Shown: positions 1 through 11,600 of the stretch, piece after piece | Numbering within the stretch: position 1 is the first letter of the stretch | Layout of the letters: each line of letters begins with the position of its first letter | Source: Perlucidibaca wandonensis | GTDB taxonomy: Bacteria > Pseudomonadota > Gammaproteobacteria > Pseudomonadales > Moraxellaceae | Direction: 5' to 3' | DNA: 64,000 nucleotides | Assembly: GCF_042677145.1 (NCBI RefSeq) | Contig: NZ_JBHTIT010000002.1 | Span: 68,825-132,824, forward strand | Notes under the pieces: generated by a model | The model's database searches: none | What the model was told of the DNA's origin: nothing | What the model saw: the letters and a program-made list of their open reading frames with translations, nothing else | Position numbers and translations under genes: made by a program

Positions 1-44
1 ACAATTTGTGGCTATTTTCCGGGGTATCCGGCTCAGGGTTCGGC

Positions 45-1343
45 ATGGCGCTGTTGGCATTCGGCATTAATCACAAGACGGCATCGGTCGCCCTACGTGA
101 GCGCGCGGCGTTTGCGCCGGAGGCGTTGGGTCAAGCCTTGCGTGATGCCCGCCAATTCGCTGGCCTCGATGAGGTCGCGATCTTGTCGACGTGTAATCGC
201 ACTGAATTCTATGGCGCGGCTGATCCCGAGCGCATGCAAGCCGTGCGGCAATGGCTGACTGAGTCGCGCGGCATTAGCGATGCTGAACTTGACGCCGTTT
301 GGTATGTCCACGAGGGCGAGGCTGCGATGCGCCACGCCATGCGTGTGGCCTCTGGGCTGGACTCGATGGTGCTCGGCGAGCCACAAATTTTCGGCCAAAT
401 GAAAACAGCCTGGAGCGAGGCGATTGCTGCTGGTACAGCTGGCGGCGCGCTAGACAAGCTATTTCAAGGCACATTCGCTGCCGCCAAAGCTGTGCGAAGT
501 AAGACCGCGCTTGGTGCTAGTCCTGTTTCCATTGGTTTTGCCGCTGTCACCTTAGCGCGCCAAGTATTTGAGTCATTGGCACAAACACCCACGCTCTTGG
601 TTGGTGCTGGCGAAATGAACTCATTAGTCGCTAAGCATCTGCGCGAGCAGGGCGTGGCAGAGCTGATGATTGTTAATCGTACCTTGGCAAATGCCGAGGT
701 AGTGGCGCAAGACGTTGACGCCGAAGCCATGCCATGGTCGTGCCTACAAGATGCTCTGGCGCGCGCTGGCGTGGTGATTAGCTGCACCGGTAGCAGCGAG
801 GCGGTTATTACTCGCGCCATGGTCAAGCAGGCGTTGAAAGAGCGGCGCCAACAACCAATGCTGCTGATCGACATCGCTGTGCCGCGTGATATCGAACCAT
901 CGGTGGCCGAGCTCGATGATGTTTTTTTATATACCGTGGATGACCTGCAATCGGTCATCGATACTGGTTGGCGTAACCGGCAGGCGGCAGCAGTCGATGC
1001 CGAGCGCTTGATTGACCAGCATGTACAGCAGTTTGCTGAGCAGCAACGCGTGGCTGAAGCAGCCGTGGCGCTAATTCGCCAAGTGCGCGGACGCGCCGCC
1101 GATATGGCCGATATTGAGCGCCAAAAAGCTTTAGAGCAGCTGCGCCGAGGCGCCGACCCTGAAGCCGTATTGGCGCGTTTGCAGCACAACCTAATGAATA
1201 AGTGGTTGCACGCGCCGACTGTCAGCTTGCGCCAGCTTGCGGCTAGCAATAACGCTGAGGGCTTGCAGCTAGTAGCGCAGGCTATGGGCGTGAAACCTGA
1301 AGATACTCCTGTTAATTCGTCAGAGACTGCATCTAACTCATGA
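45..1343 (+). CDS. hemA: Glutamyl-tRNA reductase
   Basis: NADPH-dependent reduction of glutamyl-tRNA(Glu) to glutamate-1-semialdehyde, first step of C5 tetrapyrrole (heme) synthesis, cytosolic. The ATG at 45 gives 432 aa beginning MALLAFGINHKTA, the usual family N-terminus; an upstream TTG at 6 would add 13 residues and is less likely. The catalytic-cysteine motif LSTCNRTE is near residue 50, the GLDSMVLGEPQI substrate-binding motif near 107-118, an NADP-binding region (LLVGAGEM) near 187, and a helical dimerisation region at the C-terminus. The stop overlaps the prfA start as ATGA, so the two are translationally coupled. The promoter is upstream of the window. Confidence 0.97.
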   Translation: MALLAFGINHKTASVALRERAAFAPEALGQALRDARQFAGLDEVAILSTCNRTEFYGAADPERMQAVRQWLTESRGISDAELDAVWYVHEGEAAMRHAMRVASGLDSMVLGEPQIFGQMKTAWSEAIAAGTAGGALDKLFQGTFAAAKAVRSKTALGASPVSIGFAAVTLARQVFESLAQTPTLLVGAGEMNSLVAKHLREQGVAELMIVNRTLANAEVVAQDVDAEAMPWSCLQDALARAGVVISCTGSSEAVITRAMVKQALKERRQQPMLLIDIAVPRDIEPSVAELDDVFLYTVDDLQSVIDTGWRNRQAAAVDAERLIDQHVQQFAEQQRVAEAAVALIRQVRGRAADMADIERQKALEQLRRGADPEAVLARLQHNLMNKWLHAPTVSLRQLAASNNAEGLQLVAQAMGVKPEDTPVNSSETASNS

Positions 1344-2422
1344 AAGCAGCACTACTTTCCCGTCTTGATCAGCTTGCCGAACGCTTTGAAGAGCTGAATG
1401 CGCTCTTGTCCGATGCTGGTGTCATTGCTGATCAAAACCAGTTTCGTAAACTCTCGCGCGAGCATGCTGAGCTTGAGCCCGTGGTGGCCGCACTAGCAGC
1501 GTATCGCCGTGCCGAGCAGCAACGCGCCGATGCCAAAGCATTACTATCGGATCCAGATTTTCGTGAATTAGCGGAAATGGACATTGCCGATATGGATGCC
1601 GAATTAGTCCGCATCAGCGAAGATTTACAGCGTCTGATGGTGCCACGCGATCCCAATGACAATGGCAATGTGTGGCTCGAGGTTCGCGCTGGTACCGGTG
1701 GCGATGAGGCCGCGATTTTTGCCGGCGACTTATTTCGTATGTATAGCCGCTTTGCCGAGCGCCAAGGTTGGCGGATCGAGATTGTCTCTAGTAACGAGGG
1801 CGAGCATGGCGGCTATAAAGAAGTGATTTCGCGCGTCTCTGGCGAGTCCGTTTATGCCTCTTTGAAGTTTGAGTCTGGTGCGCACCGCGTGCAGCGTGTG
1901 CCTGCAACTGAATCACAAGGCCGCGTGCACACTTCGGCTTGCACCGTGGCGGTGATGCCGGAAGCGCCAGAGCTGGAAGCCATCGAGATTAATGCCGGTG
2001 ACTTGCGCATCGATACTTATCGCGCCAGTGGTGCTGGCGGGCAGCACATCAACAAAACCGATTCGGCGGTGCGCGTAACGCACATTCCAACGGGTGTGGT
2101 GGTTGAGTGCCAAGATGAGCGCTCGCAGCACAAAAATAAAGCCCGCGCACTGTCGTTATTATCGGCAAAGCTGCATGCGGCGCAGCAGGCTGAGGCGCAG
2201 TTGGCCTCGTCGACCATGCGCCGTGATCTTGTCGGCAGCGGTGATCGTTCTGAGCGCATTCGCACCTATAATTTTCCGCAAGGCCGCATGAGCGATCACC
2301 GCATCAACCTCACGCTATATCGTCTCGATGAGATCATGAATGGCGATTTAACTGAGCTGCTGAATGCATTGGCGACTGAGCATCAAGCCGATCAGTTGGC
2401 TGCGATGGCGGAGACTTTGTGA
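1340..2422 (+). CDS. prfA: Peptide chain release factor 1
   Basis: RF1 recognises UAA and UAG stop codons and triggers peptidyl-tRNA hydrolysis on the ribosome. The 360 aa length is standard. The GGQ catalytic motif is present in SGAGGQHINKTDSAV near residue 232, and the class-I release factor core (GTGGDEAAIFAGDLFRMY) lies near 118-135. The gene overlaps hemA by 4 bases (ATGA) and is followed after 63 bases by prmC, whose product methylates the glutamine of this GGQ motif. The hemA-prfA-prmC order is common in proteobacteria. Confidence 0.98.
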   Translation: MKAALLSRLDQLAERFEELNALLSDAGVIADQNQFRKLSREHAELEPVVAALAAYRRAEQQRADAKALLSDPDFRELAEMDIADMDAELVRISEDLQRLMVPRDPNDNGNVWLEVRAGTGGDEAAIFAGDLFRMYSRFAERQGWRIEIVSSNEGEHGGYKEVISRVSGESVYASLKFESGAHRVQRVPATESQGRVHTSACTVAVMPEAPELEAIEINAGDLRIDTYRASGAGGQHINKTDSAVRVTHIPTGVVVECQDERSQHKNKARALSLLSAKLHAAQQAEAQLASSTMRRDLVGSGDRSERIRTYNFPQGRMSDHRINLTLYRLDEIMNGDLTELLNALATEHQADQLAAMAETL

Positions 2423-2485
2423 TCCGATCATTGAGCAAGATACTCATTGTAGGCTTGACTCAGTTACCGCCATTTCCACCTGTCG

Positions 2486-3403
2486 ATGAATCTCCACAAC
2501 GCAATGCCTAGCAATAGCGCAGCAACTATAACTCTCGAGCAATGGCTTAAAGCTGCGACGGCGACATTGGCACAAAGCTTGGCGTGGCAGCCAGTTAGCG
2601 GCGATGCCGTGAGTGCTCGCCGCGAGGCCAGCTCGGTCTTGCTGGCCGCCATCGGGAAGACGCATGCTTGGCTTTTAACTTGGCCTGATGCTTGTTTGAG
2701 CACTGATGAGCTAGCGCGGGCGGATGCGTGGTTGGCGAGGCGCGCCGCCGGTGAACCTTTGGCCTATTTGCGCGGTGAGCAAGAGTTTTGGTCATTATCG
2801 CTTCAAGTAGCACCGGGCATTTTAGTGCCGCGTGCCGATACCGAATGTTTGGTCGAGCAAGCGCTATTACGTATTGCTAGCGCTGGCGCTGTGCGTGTCT
2901 TAGATCTGGGCACTGGTTCCGGCGCTATTGCTTTGGCCATTGCGCATGAGCGCCGGCAAGCGCAGGTGTTTGCGGCCGATCGCAGTGCCTTGGCGGTGGC
3001 TGTGGCGCAGACAAATGCCGCACGATTGAGCTTGGCGCTGAGTTGCCGTGAGAGTGATTGGTTTAGCGCATTTGCTGGTGATCGCTTCGATGTCATTGTT
3101 AGTAACCCACCGTATATTGCCGAGGATGACCCGCACTTGGCAGCGCTGAAGTTCGAACCAATACAGGCCTTGGCGGCGGCCGATTTCGGCCTTGCCGACT
3201 TACGCGAAATCATCATGCAGGCGCCGAAGCATCTGAGCATGAATGGATATTTATTGCTCGAGCATGGCCACGATCAAGCAGCAGCAGTACGCGAGTTGTT
3301 GCAGCAAGCAGGCTTTGTCGATGTTTGCTCGACGCGGGATTTTGGCGGTAATGAGCGCGTGACTGGCGGGCGTTGGACTGGAGTATCAGATGATGACGCA
3401 TGA
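2486..3403 (+). CDS. prmC: Release factor glutamine methyltransferase
   Basis: SAM-dependent N5-methylation of the GGQ glutamine of RF1/RF2. The product is 305 aa, somewhat longer than the E. coli enzyme (about 277). An N-terminal helical domain is followed by a Rossmann-type methyltransferase fold: motif I VLDLGTGSGAIALAIA near residue 140 and the glutamine-binding NPPY near 208. Start choice is uncertain: ATG at 2486 or the in-frame ATG at 2504; neither has a clear Shine-Dalgarno site. The 3' end overlaps moeB by 14 bases. It sits directly behind prfA, which encodes its substrate. Confidence 0.95.
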   Translation: MNLHNAMPSNSAATITLEQWLKAATATLAQSLAWQPVSGDAVSARREASSVLLAAIGKTHAWLLTWPDACLSTDELARADAWLARRAAGEPLAYLRGEQEFWSLSLQVAPGILVPRADTECLVEQALLRIASAGAVRVLDLGTGSGAIALAIAHERRQAQVFAADRSALAVAVAQTNAARLSLALSCRESDWFSAFAGDRFDVIVSNPPYIAEDDPHLAALKFEPIQALAAADFGLADLREIIMQAPKHLSMNGYLLLEHGHDQAAAVRELLQQAGFVDVCSTRDFGGNERVTGGRWTGVSDDDA

Positions 3404-4151
3404 GCTAAGCGATGCCGAACTGCTGCGCTACCATCGGCAAATTCTATTGCCGAGCTGGGATATCGCCGCGCAACAGAAGCTGCGTGCCGCCACCGTATTG
3501 GTGCTAGGCCTTGGCGGCCTTGGCTGCCCTGTGGCGCAATACCTTGCCGCTGCAGGCGTTGGTCGTTTAATTTTGCTCGATGACGACCGTGTCGATATCA
3601 GTAATTTGCAGCGCCAACCCTTGCACGGTGAAGCCGATGTTGGCCGCTTAAAAGTCGAGTCAGCCGCAGCCTCGCTAAAGGCGTTAAACCCATTGGTAGA
3701 AATTGTGACTGTGGCCGCGAGAGCCGACGCCGCCCTGCTCGCACGATGGATGCCGGAGGTCGCAGTGGTGGCCGATTGCTGCGATAATTTCAGTACGCGA
3801 GATCTTATCAACGCTAGCGCGTGGGCGGCGCAAGTGCCGGTAGTGTCGGCAGCGGCCATTGCCTGGCAGGGTCAGCTCAGCGTGTTTGATGCCCGCGATG
3901 CTAAGTCGCCATGCTATCGCTGTCTTTATCCAGACAGCCTCGATGCCGAGCAGACCTGCAACGATGTCGGCGTTATGGCGAGCACCGTGGCGGTAATGGG
4001 CAGCTTACAAGCCAATGAAATTTTGAAGCTAATCGCAGGAGTTGGTAGCAATCTCTGCGGTAAGTTGTTGTTGTGGGATGGCCATCAGGCGAACATGCGC
4101 ACACTGCGCATCCCGCGTGATGTGGCTTGTCCCGTGTGTTCTTCTACGTAA
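3390..4151 (+). CDS. moeB: MoeB/ThiF-family adenylyltransferase
   Basis: E1-like enzyme that adenylates the C-terminal glycine of a ubiquitin-like sulfur carrier: MoaD in molybdopterin synthesis, or ThiS in thiamine synthesis. It has 253 aa, an ATP-binding GLGGLGCPVAQYLAAAGVG near residues 36-54, DDDRVDISNLQRQ near 64, and zinc-binding cysteine pairs CYRC (about 170) and CPVC at the C-terminus. Position after prmC favours moeB. No moaD or thiS is in the window, so ThiF is possible. ATG codons at 3390 and 3393 cannot be told apart. Confidence 0.88.
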   Translation: MMTHELSDAELLRYHRQILLPSWDIAAQQKLRAATVLVLGLGGLGCPVAQYLAAAGVGRLILLDDDRVDISNLQRQPLHGEADVGRLKVESAAASLKALNPLVEIVTVAARADAALLARWMPEVAVVADCCDNFSTRDLINASAWAAQVPVVSAAAIAWQGQLSVFDARDAKSPCYRCLYPDSLDAEQTCNDVGVMASTVAVMGSLQANEILKLIAGVGSNLCGKLLLWDGHQANMRTLRIPRDVACPVCSST

Positions 4152-4173
4152 TTTGTTTTCGGAGTGATGTGAC

Positions 4174-5481
4174 ATGAACCCTTATGCGAGCTGGCGCCAT
4201 GCCTTAAAAGGCGTGTTTCGAATTGGTCAAACGACCTCGATTATTGCCGCAACGGGATTTGCTTGGGCGACCGGTGACCGCTTGCCTACGCCGCGTGTGC
4301 TGCGCCTAACCTTCGAGCGACTGGGCGCAACTTACGTGAAATTGGGTCAGTTTATTGCTAGCTCGCCGTCATTGTTTCCCGCCGAATACGTCACTGAATT
4401 TCAGCATTGCTTAGATAAAACTGAGCCGCTGTCGTTTGAGATTATGCGTGATGTGTTAGAGCGCGAACTCAAGCGCCCAATGCACGAAGTCTTCAGCGAA
4501 GTCGATGAGATTCCGCTGGCATCGGCATCAATTGCCCAAGTTCATGCCGCGAAATTGATTACCGGTGAGTCGGTGGTGATCAAGATTCAGAAGCCCGGTG
4601 TTGAACAGGTTCTGCTCACCGACCTGAACTTTTTATACGTCACCGCGCTGCTATTAGAGCGCGTGCTGCCAAAACTGAAGTTTGCTTCGCTGTCGGGTAT
4701 CGTCAGTGAAATTCAAGGCTGCATGATGGAAGAGGTCGACTTTTATAAGGAGGCGCGCAACGTTGAGCAGTTCCGCGCTTACTTAGAGGCTACGGGCAAT
4801 ACGCAGGCGACTGCGCCACGGATTTATCCCGAGGCATCAAGCCTGCGCGTGCTGACTATGGAGCGTTTCTATGGCGTGCCATTGACCGATCTTGAAACCA
4901 TTCGCAAATATACGCGTGACCCAGCAGGCACATTAGTGGCTGCGCTCAACACGTGGTTTTCTAGTCTGATGCTCTGTGAAAGTTTCCACGCCGACTTGCA
5001 CGCCGGCAACCTCATGGTGCTCACCGATGGCCGCCTTGGCTTTATCGACTTCGGCATCGTGGGTCGCATTGCGCCCGATACCTGGACGGCGACGATGGCA
5101 TTCATCGAGTCATTAGGCGATGGCGACTTTAAGAAAATGGCCGAGAGCATGGCATTGATTGGCATGACCAAACGCAAGGTCGATAACGCCCAACTTGCGC
5201 TAGACCTTGAGGCTATTTACGGCGCCGCAACCACGGTTGACCCCTTAAGCATTGGCGGTGCCATGGCTAATGACAACGAGATCAATAAGCTCATGCTGGA
5301 GATTGTCGCTGTTGGTGAGCGCCACGGTATTCGCTTCCCTCGTGCCTTCGCTCTGTTGCTGAAGCAAATGCTTTACTTTGATAGGTATATTCGTATTTTG
5401 GCGCCTGATATGAATCTTTTCGACGATGATCGCATCAGCTTTCTTGGCGATGACAGTGGTGGTCATAAACTGTTGCACTGA
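4174..5481 (+). CDS. ABC1/AarF-family kinase-like protein
   Basis: Member of the UbiB/AarF/ADCK (ABC1) family of atypical kinases, some of which support ubiquinone synthesis. Seen: family motif LGATYVKLGQFIASS near residue 50, an ATP-lysine region VVIKIQKPG near 130, the catalytic-loop-like HADLHAGNLM near 270 and the metal-binding IDFGIVG near 290. At 435 aa it is shorter than E. coli UbiB (about 546), and I see no C-terminal membrane segments. It is not beside ubiE/ubiJ, so calling it UbiB would be unsafe. A Shine-Dalgarno-like GGAG lies before the ATG. A strong terminator follows at 5502. Confidence 0.85.
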   Translation: MNPYASWRHALKGVFRIGQTTSIIAATGFAWATGDRLPTPRVLRLTFERLGATYVKLGQFIASSPSLFPAEYVTEFQHCLDKTEPLSFEIMRDVLERELKRPMHEVFSEVDEIPLASASIAQVHAAKLITGESVVIKIQKPGVEQVLLTDLNFLYVTALLLERVLPKLKFASLSGIVSEIQGCMMEEVDFYKEARNVEQFRAYLEATGNTQATAPRIYPEASSLRVLTMERFYGVPLTDLETIRKYTRDPAGTLVAALNTWFSSLMLCESFHADLHAGNLMVLTDGRLGFIDFGIVGRIAPDTWTATMAFIESLGDGDFKKMAESMALIGMTKRKVDNAQLALDLEAIYGAATTVDPLSIGGAMANDNEINKLMLEIVAVGERHGIRFPRAFALLLKQMLYFDRYIRILAPDMNLFDDDRISFLGDDSGGHKLLH

Positions 5482-5501
5482 TTCGCTAACGTGAAGTGAT
5501 T

Positions 5502-5528
5502 AAAAAAGCCCGCATCTGCGGGCTTTTT
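5502..5528 (+). terminator. Rho-independent terminator after the ABC1 gene
   Basis: A GC stem (GCCCGC/GCGGGC, loop ATCT) is flanked by six A on the left and five T on the right, 20 bases after the stop codon. The same 27 bases recur exactly at 14835-14861. Confidence 0.93.
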
Positions 5529-5568
5529 ATTGCCTGTATTTTGTACTAGATGTGCAAGCTTACATGTC

Positions 5569-5577
5569 TGATATAAT
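5569..5577 (+). promoter_or_regulatory. Extended -10 promoter candidate for the giant lipoprotein gene
   Basis: TGATATAAT is a perfect extended -10 element (TGn plus TATAAT) about 106 bases before the ATG. No good -35 hexamer is seen at 16-18 bases spacing, which extended -10 promoters can tolerate. The leader from about 5584 to 5682 is A+T-rich, with no obvious structure. Confidence 0.5.
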
Positions 5578-5682
5578 CTGTTGCAGTTGTGTAACTTTAG
5601 TGACAGTATTTGAATATAAGAAATAAGTTTCATACTCATAATAAAAATAGAGCGGCCTTCCAGGGCGCCAAAGGTGATAGCT

Positions 5683-8600
5683 ATGGTCATTCGGCAGCTT
5701 CTTATTCTCTCGGCAGTCACAGCACTGCTATCTGCCTGCGATAGTGCACCAAATAGCGTTTCATCTCCTCCTAGCGGCTCTGAAATACAAACTGGCATGG
5801 TGTATGACAGTACGGTGGAAGGCCTTGCTTACCGCACCTCAACCCAAAGTGGTATCACTGATACGGGCGGCATATTCACTTATCGTTCTGGCGAGCGTAT
5901 TACCTTTTCTTTTGCTGGAGTGGATTTGCCTGAGGCGCTAGCGCTGCCTCAAATGAACCCGCGATTTATTTTCGCATCCACGGCCGAACTGGCATCGAGC
6001 AATGACAATCGGGTCGTTAACTTTTCACGCTTACTGCAGTCGCTAGATGCCGATGGCAACTCAGCGAATGGCTTGGATATTCGCGAAGCGAGTGCGGCGT
6101 TGGCCGAGCGAAATATTGCCCTAAATTTGGCTGTAGAGCCGGATAGCTTTGCTGCTAATAACCCTGCAATTACTACGTATTTGTCTGAGAAAGGCCGAGC
6201 TTTAGTCGATGCCGAAGTGGCTAAAGCGCACTTGGCTTGTAGTGAGCAAGATGTGGCTGAGGGCCGCACACCAGATGGTATTTGTGACGGTAATACGCCT
6301 GCTTTATCGGCTAGCGATATCAGTATTCTTGAGGGTAATAGCAGTCATGTCATCAGCATGACATTTACCTTGTCGAGCACTTCGGCTGTGCCTGTGTCAT
6401 TCGCCTATACGACTCAAGCAGCAACAGCTACTGCGGGCGATGATTTTGTTGATGCTGCAGGGGTAATAACGTTTCCTGCAGGAACACGTAATCAAACACT
6501 CGCCATCACCATTTTGGGCGATATTGCTCCTGAGGATGATGAGTTTTTCACTGTTAAGCTCAGTCAAGCTACGGGCTTAACACTGGTTCGTGACTCAATA
6601 CGGGTCACTCTCCGTGATGATGATACGGTGGCGACACCTTTGCGTATTTCGGCGCAGCCCCTACTGGTCAATGAAGGCAGTGGCGGAGGCTTTACTCAGG
6701 CGATGTTGCGGATTGAGCGCCAAGGTGCACTGGATCAAGCGGTAAGCATTCGTTTGGTGAGTCGCGATGAGGGTAGTGCGCTGGCCCCTAGTGATTATGA
6801 GGCGATTAATCGCGAGGTGATCATCCCCGCAAATGACACGTCGATTTTAGTGCCACTGAAAATTGTTGCCGATGACGCCGTTGAGAATGATGAAACCTTC
6901 CTGATCGATATCACCAGCGTGAGCCCGCAAGCACAAATTATCGGCTCGCCAGTGCGAGTGACTATTGCCAATGATGATGTGGCTACAAGTCGTTCGCAAT
7001 TGAGTATTGCTGATGGCAGCATTCAAGAGCCCGAAAGTGGTACTGCGCCTCTGCTAGTGACTGTCACTCGCTCTGGTGCTGCCAATAGTGCGGTAACCGT
7101 GCGCGTGAAAAGTGAAAATGGTAGCGCCGAGGCAGGCACAGACTATCTGGCGGTCAATCAACTATTAAGCTTCCCCGCAGGTGTCCTGACGCAGTCGTTT
7201 AACGTCACTATTAATGCCGATGCGATCAGTGAGCCGACGGAAACATTTACGCTACGTCTGAGTGAGGCGAGCAATGCAGATATTGCTGTTGGTGAAGCAA
7301 TTATTAGTATTTTGGATCAGCCGCCAATAGCCGTTGCACCGACTATTACGTTGACTGATCGCTCGATTACCGAGGGCGACACGGCGCGTAACGAAACATT
7401 TACGCTTCAGCGTAGTGGTGATGTATCGCTGCCTAGTTCGGTGCGAGTGAGTGTGTTGTCACGAGCCGACGATACGGCGACAGCTGGTTCTGATTACGTG
7501 GCGTTAGATCAGCTCGTGCATTTCCCTGCGAATGCTAGCTCCGAAAGCATTGTTGTGCGTATTTTAGGTGATGACATTGTGGAGGCGAATGAAACATTTT
7601 CGCTTTTGCTCAGTAGCCCAACAAATGCCACTCTGGCGCGAACGGCAGCTCGCATCACGATCATTGATGATGACAATGCGGCGCTTCCAAGCCTGAGTTT
7701 ACTGCCGCTAGAGCCAGTAGCTGAAGGCGACTCTGGGCTGAATGTGGTTAATGTGATTGCACAGCTGAGTGAGGCCAGTACCCAAGCGATTACGCTGACG
7801 TACTCACTTGAGGATGGCTCTGCCACTAGCCAGGGCCAACGCCGCGACTTTGATCCAGTGCAAAACTCGCAAGTGACTATCCCTGCCGGTGCAACACAAG
7901 GCTTGCTGCCAATCACTATTCGCGGCGATGCCTATGAGGAGCGCGATGAGACACTGACGGTGGTTTTGAACAGTGTCAGTGGTGCGCGATTAGGCACTAG
8001 CAGCCAAGTTATTACCATCAAAAATGATGAAGAGGCCAAGCTTCTGCAAGTCGGTGCAGCATCGCGTTCAGTAGCGCCGACGGATGAGCAGGTGGCAGGT
8101 CAAATGGAGGCTTATCAAGGTGGCGAGCGTCTTCAGCGCTTCCATTTAGGTGGTTATGGTTTTGGCCCATTCCAGTTAGTGCCAGGCTTCGGACCTTTCC
8201 CTGAGCTCACCTTTGGTGATGCACCAGTGTCCATTTCTAATGCGCCAGCGGGAGCCTCTTGTTTTAGTCATGAGTTGACCGCAGCGAAGCGTACCGAGTT
8301 GCATTGTGATGATGAAATCTCGGTGCGAGTCATGGTTATTCTTGATCCAAAATCCAGTGAGCGTGTGGCCTTTGTCACAGTCGATGCCATTGGTGCCGGT
8401 AACTTAATTCAAGATGCTATGCGTGCGGCAGTAAATAAAGCTAGCTGTGACGCAGGTGCTTGCATTCTGCCGCGCAATGTCTTGTTTGGTCAGACTCATA
8501 CACATGCCGGTGCCGACTTGCAGGGCTTGTGGGGTGGTGTGCCGCGTGAGTGGATTAATGAGAAGTTGCTCGCCGGTGCTGCTGCCTCAACGATTGAGGC

Positions 8601-11600
8601 GATTGCGCAGTCACGGCCCGCGCAGCTGTCTATGTCGCGTAAAACAGTGCAGTTTAATAACTATCGTCGTCCGCAATATCGTGATGCCAAACATCATCAG
8701 ACCGACAAAATTGCCACCTTGTTGATGGCAAAGGCTGATGATGCGGAGCCGGCTAGCAGTAGGCTATTGGCGAGCATGATGCAGTACTCGGCTCACCCCA
8801 CTAGTGTCGGTGCAAATGACTATAAAATCCCTGGCGGCGAAGGAGAAGTGCTGCGTTTACCGCACCCAGACTATCCGTTGGGTTCAACGCGCGAGTTAGA
8901 GGCGCGCTTCCAAGGTACGGCGCTATATTTTAATGGCCCAATTGCTGACGCTTCACCTAGTGGCTCAACTGATGGTGCCACTGGCGATACCGTTTATGAT
9001 CGCGTGCGTGCTCGAGGCAAGAACCTTGTCGATGCAGCACTTAATGATTTGGCTGCTAGTGCTGTTGCCATTGACCCTGTGCTGGAGGCGCGTAGCGCTG
9101 AAGCCATCTTGCCTGTCACCAACCCCTTGTTTCTGGGCGTAGGCCTGATAGGTCAGTTCAACGGTTACTATCAATTTAGCCAACTACCTTTCAGTGATAT
9201 TCCGGGGCTAGATCAAATTCCAGCCGCGATTATTGAGGCCTTTGAGGGTGTGCAAAACCAGCTGCCACAGCCAGCACCCATGGCTCGTACCTATGTCAGT
9301 CGTGTCAGTCTGGGTACTAAAAATTCGGCTAACCCACTACAGAACCGCCTAGAGATTGTCACCATCCCTGGTGAGGCGACCGGTAGTTTTGGTCGTTATA
9401 TTCGTGGCTTGGCGGAGGACTCTCCTGACGGGGAGCCGCTGAAGACGCAAACCATGCTGCTGGGGCTGACGCAAAATAGTTTTGGCTACATTATTCCTGA
9501 GGATGAGTTTAGCTATGTCGACCCTACGGGGGATGTTGTTGGCTATGAGGAAATTGTTTCTTTAGGGCCACTGACAGCACCTTTATTGCGCCTGCAAGCT
9601 TATAACCCGCTCTTTGATGTGGCTCCAACCGATCCACGTAACCTACCTCCAGCGCTTACAGATTGTGCGATTGCTTGGGATTTCGGCTCTTGCATCCTCG
9701 GTATTGGTCTGGATCGATTCATGCAGCTGCTAGGCCTTTCTAGTACTTTTGGTGATCTAGCAGAAACCGTTGCTGATGGCTGCCATGAAGTGGCTGGCCC
9801 ATTAAGCCCAGCGTGTATTGTTTTTGATGGATTGGCTGAGCTGTTTGCAGTCATTCCAGATGTTCCGGCTTTTCCAGGCGTGCCTGGCGATGGTGGCGAT
9901 CCATCAGCTCCCTCATTGGCAGCGCCAGCAGAGTTAACGCTATTGCCGGAAATCTTAAAGGCTCAAGCGACAGGCTGTGACTTTATTGATCCCGCCGCTT
10001 GCTTGTTGCCATTCCCTAACAACCATTTCACCAAGGCAGTGGCGAGCAACGACACCGGCATTCAGGTCAATATCAACCCACTAGCGCCGCCGCGCAATAT
10101 TGCTGGCCGTCCTGTTGATGTCAGTGATCAGAATCGAGCTGACGGCTTCTCGCCAGGCCAAGCAATTATATTGCGCGTGCCAGGCTTGGATTTGGATCAA
10201 ACTGCTAATGCGCGGCCAGTACCTCGCCTTGGTAAGCCGGGTGCAGGACAGGCTTCTGGTGTTGCAGCACAGGCGATGTCAAATAGCCTGCGTGCTAACT
10301 CCGCAATCATTATTTGGGATGCGACGGCTAAAAAACGTCATCTCGTTTGGGCGGAAATAGATAATAATCGTACGCGTTATACGCCCTGTGATTTGCCTGG
10401 GCCTGTGCAGACTGTGGCTGAATTGGCAGACTCTGCCGAGTTGGCATCTGCAATTCAAACCTTCCGCGATGGCTGTAATGGTGCGGCTAAACCACTAGTG
10501 TCACTAGTGGATGGTGTTGATCCAACAAGTGATCCAGGGCCAGCATTAATGATTCGCCCAGGCATTAACTTTGAGGAAGGGCACCGCTACATAGTGGCTC
10601 TGCGTGACTTAAGAGACGCAAATGGTGATGTCATTGCTTCAACAGCAGGCTTCTCTCTCTGCCGAGATACTAGCGATAGCCCTCTTCGTGCTATTCCTGT
10701 TGTGGGTAAGCGTTGCGGTGAGCTTGACGCTATTTTTGCTGAGCTTGAAAGCGAGGCAGCAATTGAGCGTAAAACGCTGTATAGCGCTTGGGACTTCACA
10801 GTGGCCAGTGAGCGTAGCCTAACTGGACGTATGCTAGCGATACGTGATGCCACCCTTAAAGGTAAGCTGCCTAGCTTCGCTATCGATAGCGTGCAAGATA
10901 ATGCCTTTAATGCCGGTAAAGATGACTGCACCACGGCGGGCAACACGGATAACTGCATTGCCCGTGTGATTAAAGGCAAAATTACCGTGCCTAACTTTAT
11001 CGACAAGGCGCAACTTCCAGCCGATCAGTTAAGTGCTTTGCCGGATCTACCTTTGGGCCCGCTAAGTACTAGTGACTTAGGCTCTGGGACGCTTGACCGG
11101 CAAATTGGCGGGCGCTTCTATTACGGTATAGAAAACCCCTTCCCCGGCCCATATGACGTGCCAAAGCCATTCCCGCTTCAGCCGACTGTGGATGTGCCAT
11201 TTACCTGCCATATTCCGCGCGCGGCGTTTAGTGGCAGCACGACTGCCACTGACAATGCCAGCTACGATGTGCGGCCTTCACGAGTATCGCTCTATGGTCA
11301 CGGCTTGTTTGGCAGTCAAAATGAAGTTGGGCAAGGCCAGCTGAGACGCTTCAGCAATGAGCATAACTACACGTTCTGCGCGCTTGATTGGGTTGGCATG
11401 TCCGGTGCTGGAGATGTCATCAATGCCCTCACGCTGCTGCTAGATATGTCGAATTTCCCGACGTTATCTGATCGTGTGCAGCAGGGCATTTTGCATTTTG
11501 TCGCGATGGGACGCTTACTGAAAGATCCTAATGGTTTGATCACAGATTCGGCCTTCCAAGCACCTGATGGCCGACCATTAATCGATAACCGCGATATTTT

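Noticed and set aside
464..1249. 261-codon open frame on the minus strand opposite hemA
   Set aside because: Ser/Ala/Arg-rich translation without domains; it is the mirror of the hemA codon pattern.
4174..5481. Naming the ABC1-family gene ubiB
   Set aside because: It is shorter than UbiB, lacks visible C-terminal membrane helices and is not with ubiE/ubiJ.
6310..8030. Recent tandem DNA duplication of the Calx-beta repeats
   Set aside because: The five repeats are similar in protein pattern only; no long identical DNA stretches were seen between them.
10492..10510. Perfect inverted repeat CCACTAGTG-T-CACTAGTGG
   Set aside because: Lies inside the coding sequence of the giant gene (encoding Pro-Leu-Val-Ser-Leu-Val-Asp) and far from any promoter; probably chance from the codons used.
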